The position numbers and the translations under genes are program-made. From assembly GCA_902768785.1 (NCBI GenBank), contig CACXMM010000011.1, positions 101,017-165,016 on the forward strand: a stretch of DNA of 64,000 nt. The letters are read 5' to 3'. Origin of the DNA: an uncultured Prevotellaceae bacterium. GTDB lineage: Bacteria; Bacteroidota; Bacteroidia; Bacteroidales; Bacteroidaceae. The notes below the pieces were generated by a model, which ran no database searches, was not told the DNA's origin, and worked only from the letters and a program-made list of their open reading frames with translations. Position 1 is the first letter of the stretch; each line of letters opens with the position of its first letter. Below are positions 8,650 to 18,508 of the stretch, piece by piece.

Positions 8650-11583
8650 TTAATACCACTGTATCGCATTCGTATAGCCACTACGTTTATCGTATTTCAA
8701 AGCATCCGTAAGGGTGGCTGCATTACAGCGGAAGGAGAAGTTATACGATGTATAAGGAGCAATCACCACGGAACACGACATATTGAAACAGTGCAAGTCG
8801 CGTGACAATGAAGCTGTGGTCATACTCAACTTATGCATTTCGAAGTCGTAACCACTGGAGAAAGTGATGTTCCATCCGTCACTGATACGGATATTTCCAC
8901 TGAAGTTTAGGTTTTGCGTGAACTTATAAGGATAACGCATGGTCTTGGTGTTGAAGGTGCCCGACGTGTTCTCACGCATGGTGACACCATAGCCGACGGA
9001 GATAGACCAAGGTAATGAGAATGACATGTAACCATCGGCATCTGTCTCTGCCTTACCTGCCGATTCCTTCTTGGCACCATGCTTCCCACGCTCCATATCA
9101 TCATCGATATTGGTCTCTACCCCACTGTCGTAGTCATCCTCATCAGCTCGCGAACCCTTACGATCATCGTCATCCTTGCTACCGATACCGCGCAGCTTGT
9201 CTATCCATTTCTTGAAATTCTCAGGACTCAACGTGAACGAGAGATTCTGTGACATACCCTGGAAACGGCCGAAACGACCATAGCTATACTCGGTACGTGT
9301 TCCCACATACGGCTTACCGTTCTCGTCCAGTTCATACGCATAGGTAGCGAACGAAGAATTCAAGTTAAAGGTATAGCTCTTGGAAAGTTTCAGACGGAGG
9401 TTCACTCCCAGATCACTCCATGGCCGTTCCTTGGCAGCCATATTATACGACATGTTCAAAGAGAGGTCATCAATGAGATAGATCTTCTTGAATCCCGTCG
9501 TATCTTTCTCATTGTCGGAACGCATCTTCATCTCGACATTGTTCTGCAGTGTGAAACCAATGCTTCCCGACTTCTGTCTGCCAGGATAACCAAACATACC
9601 ATTCTCATAGGGTGTATATTCCACATACGACACATTTCCCTTTTCGTCGGTTTTCTGATAAGTCTTCCAGAACCCATAGCGCCTGGCAGAGAAATCAGGC
9701 GTGTAATTGAACGACACCGTAGGAGTAAGCACATGACGGATACGGTCGATCTTATCTCCAAACAGTTTTCTCCAAGGGACATAGAAACCGTAAAGTTTCG
9801 TCGAAGCCGACAGTGAAAAGCTCCAGTTATAAATATTGTAGAAGCCGTAGGTGGTATCGTTTACCTCCTTTTGTTCCACCTGATCCCATGATTTCTCTAC
9901 ACGATTGGAGTACATCCTGTCGGTGAAAGTGAACTGGGGAGTCAGGTTAATGGCATTGAGCAGCGTGAAACTTGCACTCACAGGGATCGTATGAGTCATA
10001 CCGTTCTTCCAATCTTTTATCAAATTGGAATGCAACAGTTTCTCTTCCTTTGTCTGAATACTATTGGAAATCTGTCCTGTGTAACTCATAGAGATCTTTT
10101 CGTACCAGCGTTCATCTCCTACTGCCTTTTTACGCTTAAAGGGATAGAAGCGCGATACATTGATATTCAGATCCGGCAAGGTCATGTCGATGGTAGAGTC
10201 ACGCATGTACTGATTCAAATTCATGGTTCCCGTCAGCGTCATCCCGATGCTTGAGAATGTACTTGTCCAGGACACAGAGGAAGTACGTGTACTCTGCGTC
10301 ATTGACTGGGGATTATACAAACTCGACAGGTTATTCCGCTCATAACTTGAAGTGGCAAAATTCACACTGGCCGAGAAGGTGGTGAAAGGATTAGCTTTCG
10401 CATCCTGCCTGTGGCTCCACTGCACCTTGAAGCTTTCCGCTTCGGTAAAGTCGGGCATTCCTTTGTCACCGTTCTTGGTATCCTGATAACTGACGAAGAA
10501 ACTACCTGAAAACTTGTAACGTTTACGGTAATTACTGGCGGCACTCAGGCCCCATGAGCCTTTCGTGTAAATCTCTCCCAACAGTTTCAAATCCCATTTG
10601 TCACTCATTGCAAAATAATAGCCGCCATCGCGGAGATAGAAACCACGGGTACTCTCATCTCCATAAGTTGGCATGATGAAGCCGCTACTATAACTCTTGG
10701 TAAAGGGGAAGAAGCCATAAGGAATAGCCAATGGCAAGGGGACATCGCATACCACTAAGTAGGCAGGACCGAACACCACGTCTTTGTTGGGGCGTACCTT
10801 CGCACGAGACAGAGCGATGTAGAAATCAGGATGGTCGGCATCGCAGGTGGTATAGGTTCCCTTCTCCAGGTATAACACTCCGGTAGAGTCACGTTTGGCC
10901 CGTTTACTGAATAAGAAGCCATCCTCTTGTTCAGTATAGACATCACGAATAAAACCTTTTTTGGTCTTTATATTGAATTTTATTGTGTCGTTTTCATACG
11001 TGTCTCCTGCCATCGTGAAAATAGGCTTCCCCTTCAGCTCTGTCATGGTAGTATCAGCATAAGAAGGAGTGGCATAGACCAAATTACTGTCCAGGCTCAT
11101 GTAGATTTTATCACTCTTCAGGTCCATCATCTGATATTCCACATGCGACTCACCATAAAGGAAAGCTGTATTAGAAGTGGCATCGTAAATCATGGAATCT
11201 TTCGCTGAATAGGTGATTGGAGCCTCCAATCCATTCTTTCTGTTTCGGTTCAGACTATCAGCACGGATAGAATCATCAATGGCTTTGTTGTGAAGGTAGA
11301 TAGCACGCTGCAAGGAATCCATCTGCATCGTATCGGGCTCAAGATCAGCAAGCCTCCGCGATACAGTATCCGATACTGTAGGTTCCTCAGGCACATCCAT
11401 AAACAGGGAGTCTGTCAGCATAGAGTCTTGCTGCAGACTATCGGCCTGTCGTGGCTCAGAAGACAAGGGATGTTCCACCCGCCGCATCTTTCCAAAGTGT
11501 TGCCGCAGAGTTGGAACATCCGTTGCCGCCATCACCAAGATGACGGTTGTCAACAGTGCCATTATCAATGCTTTCTTTCTCAT
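8650..11583 (-). CDS. LptD-like LPS assembly outer-membrane protein
   Basis: 977 residues, long as is typical of Bacteroidetes LptD-type proteins. An N-terminal signal or anchor (KKALIMALLTTVILVMAATD) is followed by an acidic linker and, from ~125, an OstA/LptA-like beta-jellyroll: ITYSAKDSMIYDATSNTAFL, then GDTYENDTIKFNIKTKKGF. A LptD barrel follows, with conserved stretches VCDVPLPLAIPYGFFPFT, SGFIMPTYGDESTRGFYLRDGG and many amphipathic strands to the C-terminus (NFSFRCNAATLTDALKY...IQWY). It would insert lipopolysaccharide into the outer leaflet together with LptE. A loop near residues 815-860 is very rich in Asp, Lys and Arg. The gene has its own promoter (11624-11631) and faces the upstream lipoprotein operon. 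Confidence 0.88.
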   Translation of the reverse strand: MRKKALIMALLTTVILVMAATDVPTLRQHFGKMRRVEHPLSSEPRQADSLQQDSMLTDSLFMDVPEEPTVSDTVSRRLADLEPDTMQMDSLQRAIYLHNKAIDDSIRADSLNRNRKNGLEAPITYSAKDSMIYDATSNTAFLYGESHVEYQMMDLKSDKIYMSLDSNLVYATPSYADTTMTELKGKPIFTMAGDTYENDTIKFNIKTKKGFIRDVYTEQEDGFLFSKRAKRDSTGVLYLEKGTYTTCDADHPDFYIALSRAKVRPNKDVVFGPAYLVVCDVPLPLAIPYGFFPFTKSYSSGFIMPTYGDESTRGFYLRDGGYYFAMSDKWDLKLLGEIYTKGSWGLSAASNYRKRYKFSGSFFVSYQDTKNGDKGMPDFTEAESFKVQWSHRQDAKANPFTTFSASVNFATSSYERNNLSSLYNPQSMTQSTRTSSVSWTSTFSSIGMTLTGTMNLNQYMRDSTIDMTLPDLNINVSRFYPFKRKKAVGDERWYEKISMSYTGQISNSIQTKEEKLLHSNLIKDWKNGMTHTIPVSASFTLLNAINLTPQFTFTDRMYSNRVEKSWDQVEQKEVNDTTYGFYNIYNWSFSLSASTKLYGFYVPWRKLFGDKIDRIRHVLTPTVSFNYTPDFSARRYGFWKTYQKTDEKGNVSYVEYTPYENGMFGYPGRQKSGSIGFTLQNNVEMKMRSDNEKDTTGFKKIYLIDDLSLNMSYNMAAKERPWSDLGVNLRLKLSKSYTFNLNSSFATYAYELDENGKPYVGTRTEYSYGRFGRFQGMSQNLSFTLSPENFKKWIDKLRGIGSKDDDDRKGSRADEDDYDSGVETNIDDDMERGKHGAKKESAGKAETDADGYMSFSLPWSISVGYGVTMRENTSGTFNTKTMRYPYKFTQNLNFSGNIRISDGWNITFSSGYDFEMHKLSMTTASLSRDLHCFNMSCSVVIAPYTSYNFSFRCNAATLTDALKYDKRSGYTNAIQWY

Positions 11584-11623
11584 GAACCTTATAAAAACAA
11601 CCTTTGCGATTGTTTCTAAGGTG

Positions 11624-11631
11624 CAAAAGTA
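11624..11631 (-). promoter_or_regulatory. -7 promoter element for the lptD-like gene
   Basis: TACTTTTG on the minus strand (followed by C), 40 bp upstream of the start codon at 11583. Confidence 0.6.
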
Positions 11632-11660
11632 CTAAAAAGAAATGACATACCACACCCATT

Positions 11661-11700
11661 AATTGATAATTAACGAATTTAATTGATAATTATCAATAGG
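11661..11700. repeat. Heptamer-type tandem repeat AATTGAT/AATTAAC/AATTATC
   Basis: AATTGAT-AATTAAC, GAATTT, AATTGAT-AATTATC, AATAGG. It fills the space between the esterase stop (11717) and the lptD promoter. One of about ten heptamer arrays in the window. Confidence 0.6.
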
Positions 11701-11716
11701 AGGAGGAAAGAATGAC

Positions 11717-13660
11717 TTACTGACCGAAGCCACCGCCACCAAAACCGCCTCCGAAGCCTCCACCACCGAAGCCTCCGCCAAAGCCACCACCGAAGTCTGG
11801 CATTTTCGGAGCAGGTTCCTTACCAATGGCGAGGAGTAGCTGGATCAGAGCACGACGGCGTTGCGGCCATGTGGGATAGTCATCTGCACGCAGTACTCTC
11901 GGCTTGAAACCTGGAATCTGGGGCATACCGTTTCCTTGCTGCATGAAGTCCATGGAACTGGTTGTAAGGATACAAGGTTTGGTCTTCCCGTTTGCCACCA
12001 GACGGTCAACAATGGCATCAGCACCTCCCACCTTAAACCAGCTCTCCATCGTATCGCCCTCTGCGGGGATTAGCTGGACGAAAACGGGCATCATCATTGT
12101 CGTCTGTGACATAACCGGTGTGTACATTGCCTCCTGCCGTTCGAGGTCATAGCTCACACGTCCATGAGCAATATCTCCTTGTGAGGCGAAATTAAAGGGA
12201 GAACGGGGATTATCGGCTATACTGTATTTGAACCCGTTATCAGGAGACAGATACATGTTACTGGGATCAGCCACCTGTGTTCCATCCACTACAAAACAAT
12301 ATTTGAAGGTATCAAAGAGATAATCGGTCAGCGTAGTACTCCATACACCGTCAGAATCACGCTGCATGACAATATCTTCTGGTAACATCTCGCACTCCAA
12401 GGCAACGCGCTTGGCTTCAGGAGCCTTGAAACGGAAGATGATGCCTCTTTCTGTATATTCTGGGGAAATAATCTGACGAGGGAAAAGACGGGCCATCACA
12501 CCTGGCGTAAACTGCTGCTCCTGTCCTGTTGCAGCGGGGGCCGGTTTCCCGTTCTTCATAGCTTCATCAGCTGCTTTCTTATTAAAGAGCAAGGGGAGTG
12601 TTTGAGCCAGGAAATACTTGGCATTCATCCAAGTGTGTCCAAACTTATCCGATGTAAACTCCTTCACACTCTTAATTCCTTTGTCATCAAGAAACTGCAT
12701 GTAGTCGCGAGCATTACCAAAGAGGAAATCATCCGTACCCACACCAAGCCAGAACAGATGAATTTTCTTATTTGTTTCTTCGGCATGATCGTACACCTCC
12801 GGAATATCCGTTGAAGTGAAAGAGCTGTAGGAACAAAGGTAAGAGAACTTGTCGAGATTGCTCAATCCGTTGAATAATGCCTGGTTTCCACCACGTGAGA
12901 AGCCGCCGATAGCACGATTATCACGATCGTTCTTTGTGCGGTAATTCTTTTCGATATATGGCATGAGGTCGTTAATAAGATCCTTACTGAACACATCACC
13001 ACCGAACTGCGTCTGCGGCATACCCGGCTGAGGCTTTGAGGGAACCAGTTTGTAGGGGTTACCATAGGGCAGTACGACGATCATCTCCTTTGCCTTCTTC
13101 TCTGCCAGCAGGTTATCCAGAATGTAGTTCACACGTCCCACCTTATAATACACCTCTTCTGTGTCAGTGGTACCGCTGATCAGATAGAAAACCGGATATT
13201 TCTTCTGCATGTCCATCATGTAGTTTGGTGGCAGATAGACAATGGCGTTGTTGGTAGCACCCAAGCTCTTGGAATAATAATGAATATACTCTATTCTGCC
13301 ATGGGGCACATCCCTGATATCATGAGGTAACGGATTCTTGGATTGGATCTCCAAAAGGCTGTTCTTGAATCCTTCGTTGGGGAAATAAAGGGGATTCTGT
13401 GGATCCATCACACTGATGCCATCCACGATAAAGCAATAAGGATACATGTCGGGAGCTGCCGGACCCAATGTAACGGTCCAAAGGCCATCCGCTCCGCGAG
13501 TCATCTCCTTACGACCGGCGAATTGCACATCCACCATCACAGTTCGGGCAGAATCATTTTTGTACTGGAAGGTCACGGTACCGTCATCGTGACACTGTGG
13601 CTGTGCATGAAGGGAGAGCACACAGCCGAGCATGAACGTTGATAATAATAATTTTTTCAT
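11717..13660 (-). CDS. Secreted esterase (esterase D / CE1-like) with duplicated CBM48-like modules and Gly-Phe tail
   Basis: About 647 residues from ATG at 13658-13660; the signal peptide is KKLLLSTFMLGCVLSLHAQ. Order: CBM48/E-set-like module (QYKNDSARTVMVDVQFAG; VDGISVMDPQNP, ~20-120), esterase domain (~130-360) with nucleophile motif GGFSRGGNQAL, acid GVGTDDFLFGNARDY and histidine KFGHTWMNAKYF, then a second E-set module (GIIFRFKAPEAKRVALECEM; VVDGTQVADPSN) and a short second esterase start that stops before any GxSxG motif. The last ~25 residues are almost pure Gly/Phe. Family members deacylate polysaccharides (acetyl- or feruloyl-xylan) or act like enterochelin esterases; substrate not determinable. 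It follows the HD gene by 41 bp on the same strand. Confidence 0.82.
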   Translation of the reverse strand: MKKLLLSTFMLGCVLSLHAQPQCHDDGTVTFQYKNDSARTVMVDVQFAGRKEMTRGADGLWTVTLGPAAPDMYPYCFIVDGISVMDPQNPLYFPNEGFKNSLLEIQSKNPLPHDIRDVPHGRIEYIHYYSKSLGATNNAIVYLPPNYMMDMQKKYPVFYLISGTTDTEEVYYKVGRVNYILDNLLAEKKAKEMIVVLPYGNPYKLVPSKPQPGMPQTQFGGDVFSKDLINDLMPYIEKNYRTKNDRDNRAIGGFSRGGNQALFNGLSNLDKFSYLCSYSSFTSTDIPEVYDHAEETNKKIHLFWLGVGTDDFLFGNARDYMQFLDDKGIKSVKEFTSDKFGHTWMNAKYFLAQTLPLLFNKKAADEAMKNGKPAPAATGQEQQFTPGVMARLFPRQIISPEYTERGIIFRFKAPEAKRVALECEMLPEDIVMQRDSDGVWSTTLTDYLFDTFKYCFVVDGTQVADPSNMYLSPDNGFKYSIADNPRSPFNFASQGDIAHGRVSYDLERQEAMYTPVMSQTTMMMPVFVQLIPAEGDTMESWFKVGGADAIVDRLVANGKTKPCILTTSSMDFMQQGNGMPQIPGFKPRVLRADDYPTWPQRRRALIQLLLAIGKEPAPKMPDFGGGFGGGFGGGGFGGGFGGGGFGQ

Positions 13661-13701
13661 CTTCTTGTTTTTAGTTAGAATATCACTATAAAAAATACCT
13701 G

Positions 13702-14277
13702 TCATTCAAACAAGTGCCTCCATTCCCGGAAGCGATGGACACCAGCATCTCCAAACTTCGCCAGACTCTTTTCCGCCTGTTCCACCGTCTTTTGATTATC
13801 CAGGCGAGTCTTGGAGAAGAACTTATCGGCATAACAGATGAGCTTCTCCTCTAATGTCTCGGGTAGAAAGGGTTCCCAAAAGGTATTGTCTTGTTCTGCC
13901 GATGGTGCAGGAGGAACGATAATGGGAAGGTGTTGGGATTGAATATCGGTCATCGACAGTCCTGCACCTGTATGACGTTCACAGACACGGGCATGGCGGG
14001 GGAATCCTTCAGCTCGCAGTATCTCAGCCCCAAGTTGTCCATGACAGATATACGGTTCGGTGCCGAAGCATTGTATGCCTGGAGCATTACAACGGAAGAT
14101 TCCAATGTCATGCAACATCGCAGCCTCTTCCACAAATTGTTTGTCAAGCGACAGTTCGGGGTGAGCTTCACAAATACGCAAAGCCATAGCAGCGACGCTA
14201 CGGCTATGGACAAGGAGAATTCTTTTCAGCTCATTATCCAAAGGATAGTATTTGTCGATAAGAGACTGATAATCCAT
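13702..14277 (-). CDS. HD-domain phosphohydrolase
   Basis: 191 residues. Metal-ligand motifs of the HD superfamily are visible: H in LLVHSRSVAAMAL (~24), the HD pair in EEAAMLHDIGIFRCNAPGI (~55), His in ICHGQLGAEILRAEG and CERHTGAG, and Asp in EEKLICYADKFFSK. This is the short HDIG-type stand-alone protein often annotated as a predicted nucleotide or phosphate-ester hydrolase. Substrate unknown. It lies upstream of the esterase on the minus strand, likely in one transcript, though the functions do not obviously relate. Confidence 0.85.
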   Translation of the reverse strand: MDYQSLIDKYYPLDNELKRILLVHSRSVAAMALRICEAHPELSLDKQFVEEAAMLHDIGIFRCNAPGIQCFGTEPYICHGQLGAEILRAEGFPRHARVCERHTGAGLSMTDIQSQHLPIIVPPAPSAEQDNTFWEPFLPETLEEKLICYADKFFSKTRLDNQKTVEQAEKSLAKFGDAGVHRFREWRHLFE

Positions 14278-14335
14278 TATACATAGAAAAAGAGTTGAGA
14301 ACTAAGCGCTTGTGCCACCTGGCCTTATATCCACG

Positions 14336-14363
14336 CTCAGTTCTCCACTCTCAGTTATCTGTT
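14336..14363. repeat. Short heptamer array touching the carboxyltransferase stop codon
   Basis: CTCAGTT-CTCCACT-CTCAGTT-ATCTGTT in phase. The complement of the stop codon (14362-14364) starts inside the last unit. Weaker example of the heptamer class. Confidence 0.45.
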
Positions 14364-16134
14364 ACTGTTCACGTTCTATCCATGCCAGTGTCTGGCCCTT
14401 GCTTACCTTTGCGCCCTGCTTGGCGACAATCTCCACAAGTTTTCCGCCCAAGGCCGCGGGAATTTCAGTAATCTCTCCCCACGGGGTCTGGATATAGCAG
14501 AAGGTCTGTCCCTCTTGATAGCTCTGACCGATGAATGGCTCCACACAAGGTGCGCATTCACCATCACCATTAAACTCATAATAGATCTGGCCCTTAACAG
14601 GAGCAACGAGGGCATCAGCCTTGGCATGCTTGAACTCGGCAATCTTCTCGGGAGATAGACTGGAACCAAGTTTTGAGTCTTTGATCTTCTGGATATCGGC
14701 AAGAAGGTTCTTCTTTGCCATACCACTCTTGAAAGGACGGTACTGCTCGGGATGCATGGCGAGCTCGTATAGTTCCTCGTCATCCTGACCATAGTCCCAA
14801 CCGTTCTCATCCATCTCCTTACGGAAGCCATCGAGAGCATTGGGAAGGAGTGTGTGAGGATCGGCATCAGTGAACTCACGCCCCTGTTGCTTTGCCAGTT
14901 CCACAATCTCAGGAGCTATAGCTCCAGGAATCTTTCCGCTCTTGCCAAGGATCATACCCCACATGGCATCGTCCATCATCACGAAGCGTCCCTTGCCCTG
15001 TGCCATTGTGAGCAGGTTCATCAAGGCGATGTTCTTCACATACTGGGAGAATGGGGTTACCAGTGGAGGATAGCCCACGCGTGGCCATACATAAGCAACC
15101 TCGTCGAAGAGTTTCACAAGCATGTCATCTGTTGATAACTCTGGTTCTCCTTTTGCCTTGAGCGTCTTGTTGATAATCTGATGGATACCTGCGAGGTCTG
15201 CCATCATCGATCCCATCATACCACCGGGAAGACCGCAGCCGAGGAGCAGCGAGCTCATCAGTTTGTTGCCGGGATTGATGAAATAGCCAAGCCAATCATC
15301 AATAAACTCCTGCGTCAAAGCACGTGCTTGCATGTAAGCATTCATATTGATCTCCTTCACCTCGAAGCCCTCATGCTTCAACATCGACTGAACAGAAATG
15401 ATGTCTGGATGAACCTTGCCCCAAGACAGAGGTTCAATGGCAGTATCGATTACATCGGCACCATTGTTACAAACCTCAAGGATGCTGGCCATTGATAAGC
15501 CAGGACCTGAGTGTCCGTGATACTGGATGATCACATCGGGGTGTTTGGTCTTAATCGACTTTGTGAGAGCGCCTAAAAGAGCAGGCTGACCGATACCAGC
15601 CATATCTTTCAAACAGATCTCCTCAGCACCAGCAGCAATTACCTGATCGGCAATCTCTGTATAATACTCTACGGTGTGGACAGGAGAAGTAGTGATACAA
15701 AGGGTAGCCTGTGGCGTCATGCCTGCAGCCTTGGCCCACTTCACTGATGGAATAATGTTTCGTACATCATTCAAACCGCAGAAAATACGAGGGATATCTA
15801 CGCCCTGTGCATGCTTCACCTTATATTGAAGCTCTCGTACATCATCGGGCACGGGATACATTCTGAGCGCATTCAAACCACGATCGAGCATGTGAGTCTT
15901 GATACCCACCTCGTTGAAGGGCTTACAGAACGCACGGACGGCAGCATTCGGGTTTTCGCCAGCCAACAGGTTCACCTGTTCAAAGGCACCGCCATTAGTC
16001 TCCACACGGTCGAATACTCCCATGTCGATAATCGCAGGGGCAATGCGCTCTAACTGGTCTTTGCGCGGCTGGAACTTACCAGAACTCTGCCACATGTCTC
16101 GATAGACGAGACTGAACTGAATTCTCTTTTTCAT
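14362..16134 (-). CDS. Carboxyltransferase (OadA/PycB-like) with biotinyl-like domain lacking the lysine
   Basis: 590 residues. The N-terminal ~460 residues are a pyruvate/oxaloacetate carboxyltransferase TIM barrel plus conserved carboxylase domain. Active-site motifs are intact: SLVYRDMWQSS (Arg-Asp), CLKDMAGIGQPALLG (catalytic Lys), QYHGHSGPGLSM (metal HxH) and DTAIEPLSWG. The last ~80 residues have the barrel-sandwich pattern of a biotinyl domain (ALVAPVKGQIYYEF ... GQTFCYIQTPWGEITEIPAA ... GAKVSKGQTLAWIE). Where the family has EAMKMETEI, this protein has QTPWGEITEI, so the biotin-accepting lysine is absent. It would need a separate biotin carrier in trans. No carrier or decarboxylase membrane subunit is in this window. 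Likely role: oxaloacetate/pyruvate interconversion in succinate-propionate metabolism. Confidence 0.88.
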   Translation of the reverse strand: MKKRIQFSLVYRDMWQSSGKFQPRKDQLERIAPAIIDMGVFDRVETNGGAFEQVNLLAGENPNAAVRAFCKPFNEVGIKTHMLDRGLNALRMYPVPDDVRELQYKVKHAQGVDIPRIFCGLNDVRNIIPSVKWAKAAGMTPQATLCITTSPVHTVEYYTEIADQVIAAGAEEICLKDMAGIGQPALLGALTKSIKTKHPDVIIQYHGHSGPGLSMASILEVCNNGADVIDTAIEPLSWGKVHPDIISVQSMLKHEGFEVKEINMNAYMQARALTQEFIDDWLGYFINPGNKLMSSLLLGCGLPGGMMGSMMADLAGIHQIINKTLKAKGEPELSTDDMLVKLFDEVAYVWPRVGYPPLVTPFSQYVKNIALMNLLTMAQGKGRFVMMDDAMWGMILGKSGKIPGAIAPEIVELAKQQGREFTDADPHTLLPNALDGFRKEMDENGWDYGQDDEELYELAMHPEQYRPFKSGMAKKNLLADIQKIKDSKLGSSLSPEKIAEFKHAKADALVAPVKGQIYYEFNGDGECAPCVEPFIGQSYQEGQTFCYIQTPWGEITEIPAALGGKLVEIVAKQGAKVSKGQTLAWIEREQ

Positions 16135-16220
16135 GATAATCTTTTAGTTAAATAGTTGATACGTATATTGTTTTTTTGTTTTTAGGTACTTACTACGTCA
16201 TCAGCTTCGTATATTTTCTG

Positions 16221-16228
16221 CAAATATA
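16221..16228 (-). promoter_or_regulatory. -7 promoter element for the carboxyltransferase gene
   Basis: TATATTTG followed by C on the minus strand, ~87 bp upstream of the start at 16134. Confidence 0.5.
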
Positions 16229-16320
16229 GGTATTTTTTCTTAATCCGACGCCAAATAATCCAAAAAATCGATTCGTTTAACGCAATTTTTCTAAAACAAA
16301 GGAGATTATTAGCCCTTTCG

Positions 16321-16352
16321 TTTGTCATATTTGGAGAATATTCGTAATTTTG
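16321..16352 (+). promoter_or_regulatory. Promoter for the lipoprotein gene at 16362
   Basis: TTTG 16321-16324, 20-bp spacer, TAATTTTG 16345-16352. The ATG at 16362 is only 9 bp further, so the transcript has almost no leader; a TTG at 16350 is therefore not the start. Confidence 0.75.
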
Positions 16353-16361
16353 AAGCCAGAA

Positions 16362-17099
16362 ATGAGACAAACACTATTATGGATATGCATGGCTACCCTG
16401 CTGTGCATCAGTTGTGAGAGAAAGAAAGTCCTCCCTGAAAGTGACCAGAATGTGGGGACGAGTACAAGCATTGAAGGCGACAGCACCCTTTATGGTCTGG
16501 CCTGCGATGGGTGTAATGACTCCGTGCTGATTTTTCTTCCTGGGAAAGGAGGAGATCCCATAACCTATGATATTCTCAATGCCACCAAACAGCATCGGGT
16601 GATAGGTCATCCCAAGGTGGGCGACTGGGTGGCTGTGCTACTCAATGCCGAAGACACTACCGTAGCAGACATGGTAATTGATCTCGATCAGCTAAAGGGT
16701 ACATGGGTGGAACTGGTGTTCCCTACCGTCAGGGAACGTATCGTCCAGACTGCTTTAAATGAGGAGATGAAAAAAGAGCAGGACTCCCTCTTGCAAGAAA
16801 TGATGAAACCTATTGAAATGGGAATTGCCATCAAAAGACATTATGCTGCACAAACCGTTGGACGGCGGCGTCAGAGCATCAAAGACGATGAAAGTCCGGT
16901 CGTGTATCCACGAATGAAAAACTACACGAAGTGGCATGTCTTCAATGGACGTCTAATCCTCACCTCACAGAGTCGTCCGATCAATGACTCCTTGGAAGGC
17001 GAGGTGATTCACGATACGGCACAATTTATCTTCATGACTCACGATTCCCTGAGGCTAAGGTTCAAAGACAGCGTGAAAGGTTTCTATCGGAAAAATTAA
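16362..17099 (+). CDS. Lipoprotein of unknown function
   Basis: About 245 residues. The lipoprotein signal is [18 protein letters not shown] with lipobox cysteine near residue 18. After a short linker the sequence has a compact beta-rich module ([34 protein letters not shown]) containing CDGCNDS, then a helical acidic/basic stretch ([20 protein letters not shown]) and a C-terminal part ending [13 protein letters not shown] do not recognise the family. It stands alone between the carboxyltransferase (divergent) and queF (convergent, stop codons overlapping by a few bases: 17096-17099). Envelope location is inferred from the signal. Confidence 0.7.
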   Translation: MRQTLLWICMATLLCISCERKKVLPESDQNVGTSTSIEGDSTLYGLACDGCNDSVLIFLPGKGGDPITYDILNATKQHRVIGHPKVGDWVAVLLNAEDTTVADMVIDLDQLKGTWVELVFPTVRERIVQTALNEEMKKEQDSLLQEMMKPIEMGIAIKRHYAAQTVGRRRQSIKDDESPVVYPRMKNYTKWHVFNGRLILTSQSRPINDSLEGEVIHDTAQFIFMTHDSLRLRFKDSVKGFYRKN

Positions 17100-17557
17100 T
17101 AATGATGGTTCCACATCCGCTCTTTCGCCATCCGCTCATATTCCGTACCAGGTCTTCCATAGTTGGCGTAAGGGTAGATGCTGATACCACCTCTTGGCAC
17201 AAAGAGCCCTATCACCTCTATATATTTGGGATCCATCAAGGCTATCAGGTCTTTCATGATGATGTTTACACAATCTTCATGAAAATCCCCATGATTACGG
17301 AATGAGAACAGATAAAGTTTCAGGCTCTTACTCTCCACCATCCGCTGGTCGGGGATATAAAGGATCTTAATCTCAGCAAAATCAGGTTGTCCCGTTATCG
17401 GACAGAGTGAGGTAAACTCAGGACAGTTGAACTGTACCCAATAGTCGTTTTCCGGATGTTTGTTCTGAAAACTCTCCAACACCTCCGGAGCATAGTCATC
17501 AGCATACACTGTTTTCTTCCCCAAGGCCTTCAGCCCTTCTTGATCTCTTGTGTTCAT
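17096..17557 (-). CDS. queF: NADPH-dependent 7-cyano-7-deazaguanine reductase
   Basis: 153 residues, the size of the short unimodular QueF. It reduces preQ0 to preQ1 in queuosine biosynthesis, in the cytoplasm. The catalytic Cys lies in [19 protein letters not shown] and the NADPH/substrate region in [18 protein letters not shown], both family signatures. The C-terminal [12 protein letters not shown] is also conserved. It lies 13 bp downstream of the exchanger gene on the same strand, so probably co-transcribed, a pairing without obvious metabolic link. Confidence 0.95.
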   Translation of the reverse strand: MNTRDQEGLKALGKKTVYADDYAPEVLESFQNKHPENDYWVQFNCPEFTSLCPITGQPDFAEIKILYIPDQRMVESKSLKLYLFSFRNHGDFHEDCVNIIMKDLIALMDPKYIEVIGLFVPRGGISIYPYANYGRPGTEYERMAKERMWNHHY

Positions 17558-17570
17558 TTGCTTAAACCCA

Positions 17571-18500
17571 TTAACTATTTATCACCAGCCACACCATATA
17601 GGCAAGGAAAATCAAGGTAAGAACGGCTCCTTCCCAACGGGCCACGGTGAATCGTGTATAACAGAAGAGCCACAACAGAATGATTCCCGAGAGCATGATT
17701 CCGAAGTCAATGGATGTGAGTCCTTCCAGCTGCATAGGAAGTACCATACCCGTGACTCCAATAATCATCAATATATTAAACACGTTACTTCCGATCACAT
17801 TACCAATGGCGATGGCCGAACGTCCCTTTCGGGCTGCCACCACACTGGTAGCGAGTTCAGGCAGAGAAGTTCCACAGGCCACGATGGTCAAACCGATTAC
17901 AGCATCACTCACTCCCAAAGAACGAGCAATAACGGTGGCTCCTTCCACAAAGATATTACTTCCTCCCACCAGACAGAGCAATCCAAGTACCACCAACCCC
18001 ACAGCTTTCCAAGGATTCATCTCTTCGAGCTTCACCATTTCCTGATCCTGCAGATCCCCTTTCATAGCCATCCGCAATGTATAATATATAAAAAAGATGA
18101 AGCCAGCGAACAGCAAGGCCGCATCCAAACGGGAAACAGAACCGTCAAGGCACATCACCGTAAGGGCTATCGAAGCAGCCACGGCAAAGGGGATGTCTTT
18201 CCGCACCGTATTTCTGCTGATGACCATGGGTGCCACCATGGCGGTGATTCCCACTATCAGCAATGTATTAAAGACATTCGATCCCACGACATTTCCCACT
18301 GCGATATCTGACGTTCCTTTAATCGCCGACATCAGTGATACGAAAAACTCAGGCATCGAAGTACCCATTGCCACCACCGTTAGTCCAATCACGATTTGGG
18401 GCACATTCATCCGATGTGCCAAAGCTGTGGCACCATCTGTCAGGCGATCGGCTCCCCAAAGAACCAGTATTGCCCCTAAAAGGATAAAGAGAATACTCAT
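17571..18500 (-). CDS. CaxA/YrbG-type calcium/sodium antiporter
   Basis: About 309 residues from ATG at 18498-18500, 8 bp inside a -7 box at 18509-18516; the longer upstream reading would overlap that promoter. Two homologous halves carry the alpha-repeat signatures of K+-dependent Na+/Ca2+ exchangers: [18 protein letters not shown] with [15 protein letters not shown] in the first half, and [18 protein letters not shown] with [15 protein letters not shown] in the second. Ten hydrophobic segments are seen. Inner-membrane Ca2+ or cation export is expected. Unlike its neighbours it has a promoter region with a 30-bp direct repeat. Confidence 0.93.
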   Translation of the reverse strand: MSILFILLGAILVLWGADRLTDGATALAHRMNVPQIVIGLTVVAMGTSMPEFFVSLMSAIKGTSDIAVGNVVGSNVFNTLLIVGITAMVAPMVISRNTVRKDIPFAVAASIALTVMCLDGSVSRLDAALLFAGFIFFIYYTLRMAMKGDLQDQEMVKLEEMNPWKAVGLVVLGLLCLVGGSNIFVEGATVIARSLGVSDAVIGLTIVACGTSLPELATSVVAARKGRSAIAIGNVIGSNVFNILMIIGVTGMVLPMQLEGLTSIDFGIMLSGIILLWLFCYTRFTVARWEGAVLTLIFLAYMVWLVINS

Positions 18501-18508
18501 AACGCCTG

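Noticed and set aside
17550-18311. 253-codon plus-strand frame rich in His, Ser and Gln
   Set aside because: Antisense of the exchanger gene; the membrane-protein codons read backwards give such composition. The exchanger motifs are clear.
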